Translations under genes and position numbers: made by a program
The notes under the pieces: model-generated
Told to the model about the DNA's origin: nothing
Seen by the model: the letters and a program-made list of their open reading frames with translations, nothing else
Databases searched by the model: none
Shown here: positions 63,732 through 64,000 of the stretch, in pieces
Numbering within the stretch: position 1 is the first letter of the stretch
Layout of the letters: every line of letters starts with the position of its first letter
Assembly (NCBI RefSeq): GCF_014651995.1
Contig: NZ_BMXY01000004.1
Location: 124,001-188,000 of the forward strand
Direction: 5' to 3'
Source: Cognatilysobacter xinjiangensis
GTDB lineage: Bacteria > Pseudomonadota > Gammaproteobacteria > Xanthomonadales > Xanthomonadaceae
DNA: 64,000 nt

Positions 63732-64000
63732 ATGACCCGATGGCGCCTGATCGTGAACGGCAAGGCCGCCGGCATGCCCGAGCTGCGCGACGCCGTGGCC
63801 GCGCGTCGCGCGCGCGGCTTCGACGTCGGCGTGCGCGTCACCTGGGAGCATGGCGACGCCACGCGCTATGCCAACGAGGCGATCGGCGACGGTGTCGACT
63901 GCATCGTCGCCGCCGGCGGCGACGGCACGCTGGGCGAGGTGGCCGGCGCGATCGCCGCATGCGCATCGTCGACGCCCACGCCCGACCTCGCCGTTCTGCC
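63732..64000 (+). CDS. yegS: YegS/diacylglycerol-kinase-family lipid kinase (N-terminal part, cut by window end)
   Basis: Only the first ~89 codons are present; the frame is open to the right edge. They contain [11 protein letters not shown] at the N-terminus, a [20 protein letters not shown]-like helix-strand unit and the diagnostic kinase loop [15 protein letters not shown] (GGDGT at 62-66). The family (DAGK catalytic domain, YegS/BmrU) phosphorylates lipids such as phosphatidylglycerol or diacylglycerol. The ATG at 63732 has GGAGGA nine bases upstream. Whether the protein is complete cannot be judged here. Confidence 0.9.
   Translation, partial: MTRWRLIVNGKAAGMPELRDAVAARRARGFDVGVRVTWEHGDATRYANEAIGDGVDCIVAAGGDGTLGEVAGAIAACASSTPTPDLAVL

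Overview
The window is about 70% G+C, densely coded and reads as a chromosomal segment of a gammaproteobacterium of the Xanthomonadaceae/Lysobacteraceae, most likely Lysobacter or a close relative. The grounds are the gene order dapF-DUF484-xerC-hslVU, a tryptophan dioxygenase whose key residues fall at exactly the Xanthomonas numbering (H55, Y113, R117, H240, T254), tandem DsbA paralogues, a large TonB receptor and a secreted ExeM-type nuclease. There are no rRNA, tRNA, CRISPR, insertion-sequence or prophage signatures. No stretch longer than about 225 bp lacks a gene. Both ends cut a gene: dapF at the left, a YegS-type lipid kinase at the right.

Layout. 1-4.1 kb: dapF (3' end), DUF484, xerC, hslV, hslU. 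4.1-6.0 kb: small membrane protein, a degenerate AroQ-like protein, ubiE. 6.1-10.7 kb: M1 aminopeptidase lipoprotein, an unknown lipoprotein, a stand-alone EAL protein, a PfkB kinase. 11.0-17.0 kb: cell-shape cluster mreB-mreC-mreD-mrdA-rodA. 17.0-23.1 kb (minus): GAF-GGDEF-EAL protein, cca, PH-domain protein, soluble lytic transglycosylase. 23.2-30.5 kb: TauE-type exporter, TonB receptor, and a three-gene phosphorelay (sensor kinase, single-domain response regulator, receiver-kinase hybrid). 30.6-36.0 kb: MmcB-like nuclease-fold protein, YjdM, EEP phosphatase, three tandem DsbA proteins, cytochrome c4. 36.1-42.6 kb: engB, gshA, YegD-type Hsp70, VOC protein with an apparent frameshift, AraC regulator, serine hydrolase. 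42.7-46.6 kb (minus): branched-chain-type 2-oxoacid dehydrogenase E1alpha-E1beta-cupin-E2. 46.8-50.3 kb: 1184-residue secreted nuclease. 50.5-56.2 kb: aromatic amino acid catabolism (kynA, POT peptide transporter, MarR regulator, hppD, hmgA). 56.3-64 kb: lipoprotein, Ca/Na antiporter, nhaA, SDR protein, DMT exporter, Mpo1-like protein, purC, J-domain protein, rpe, yegS.

How they work together. The Mre-PBP2-RodA set is the elongasome that inserts lateral-wall peptidoglycan, and the Slt enzyme on the other strand cleaves it. The DsbA trio, cytochrome c4 and gshA form a thiol and electron-handling neighbourhood. Imported peptides (POT) could feed Trp to KynA and Tyr to HppD/HmgA. The MarR regulator faces hppD across a promoter whose -35/-10 spacer is almost entirely an 18-bp palindrome, the clearest regulatory switch in the window. 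Several promoters resemble TA-rich -10 boxes followed by a GCGGCC-type discriminator, and ubiE and nhaA look leaderless.

Most of the sequence is conserved chromosomal backbone. No wholly novel system was found. The items most worth a second look are the three-gene phosphorelay, the AroQ-like pseudoenzyme, the MmcB-like protein, the cupin inside the dehydrogenase operon, the VOC frameshift and several promoter palindromes.
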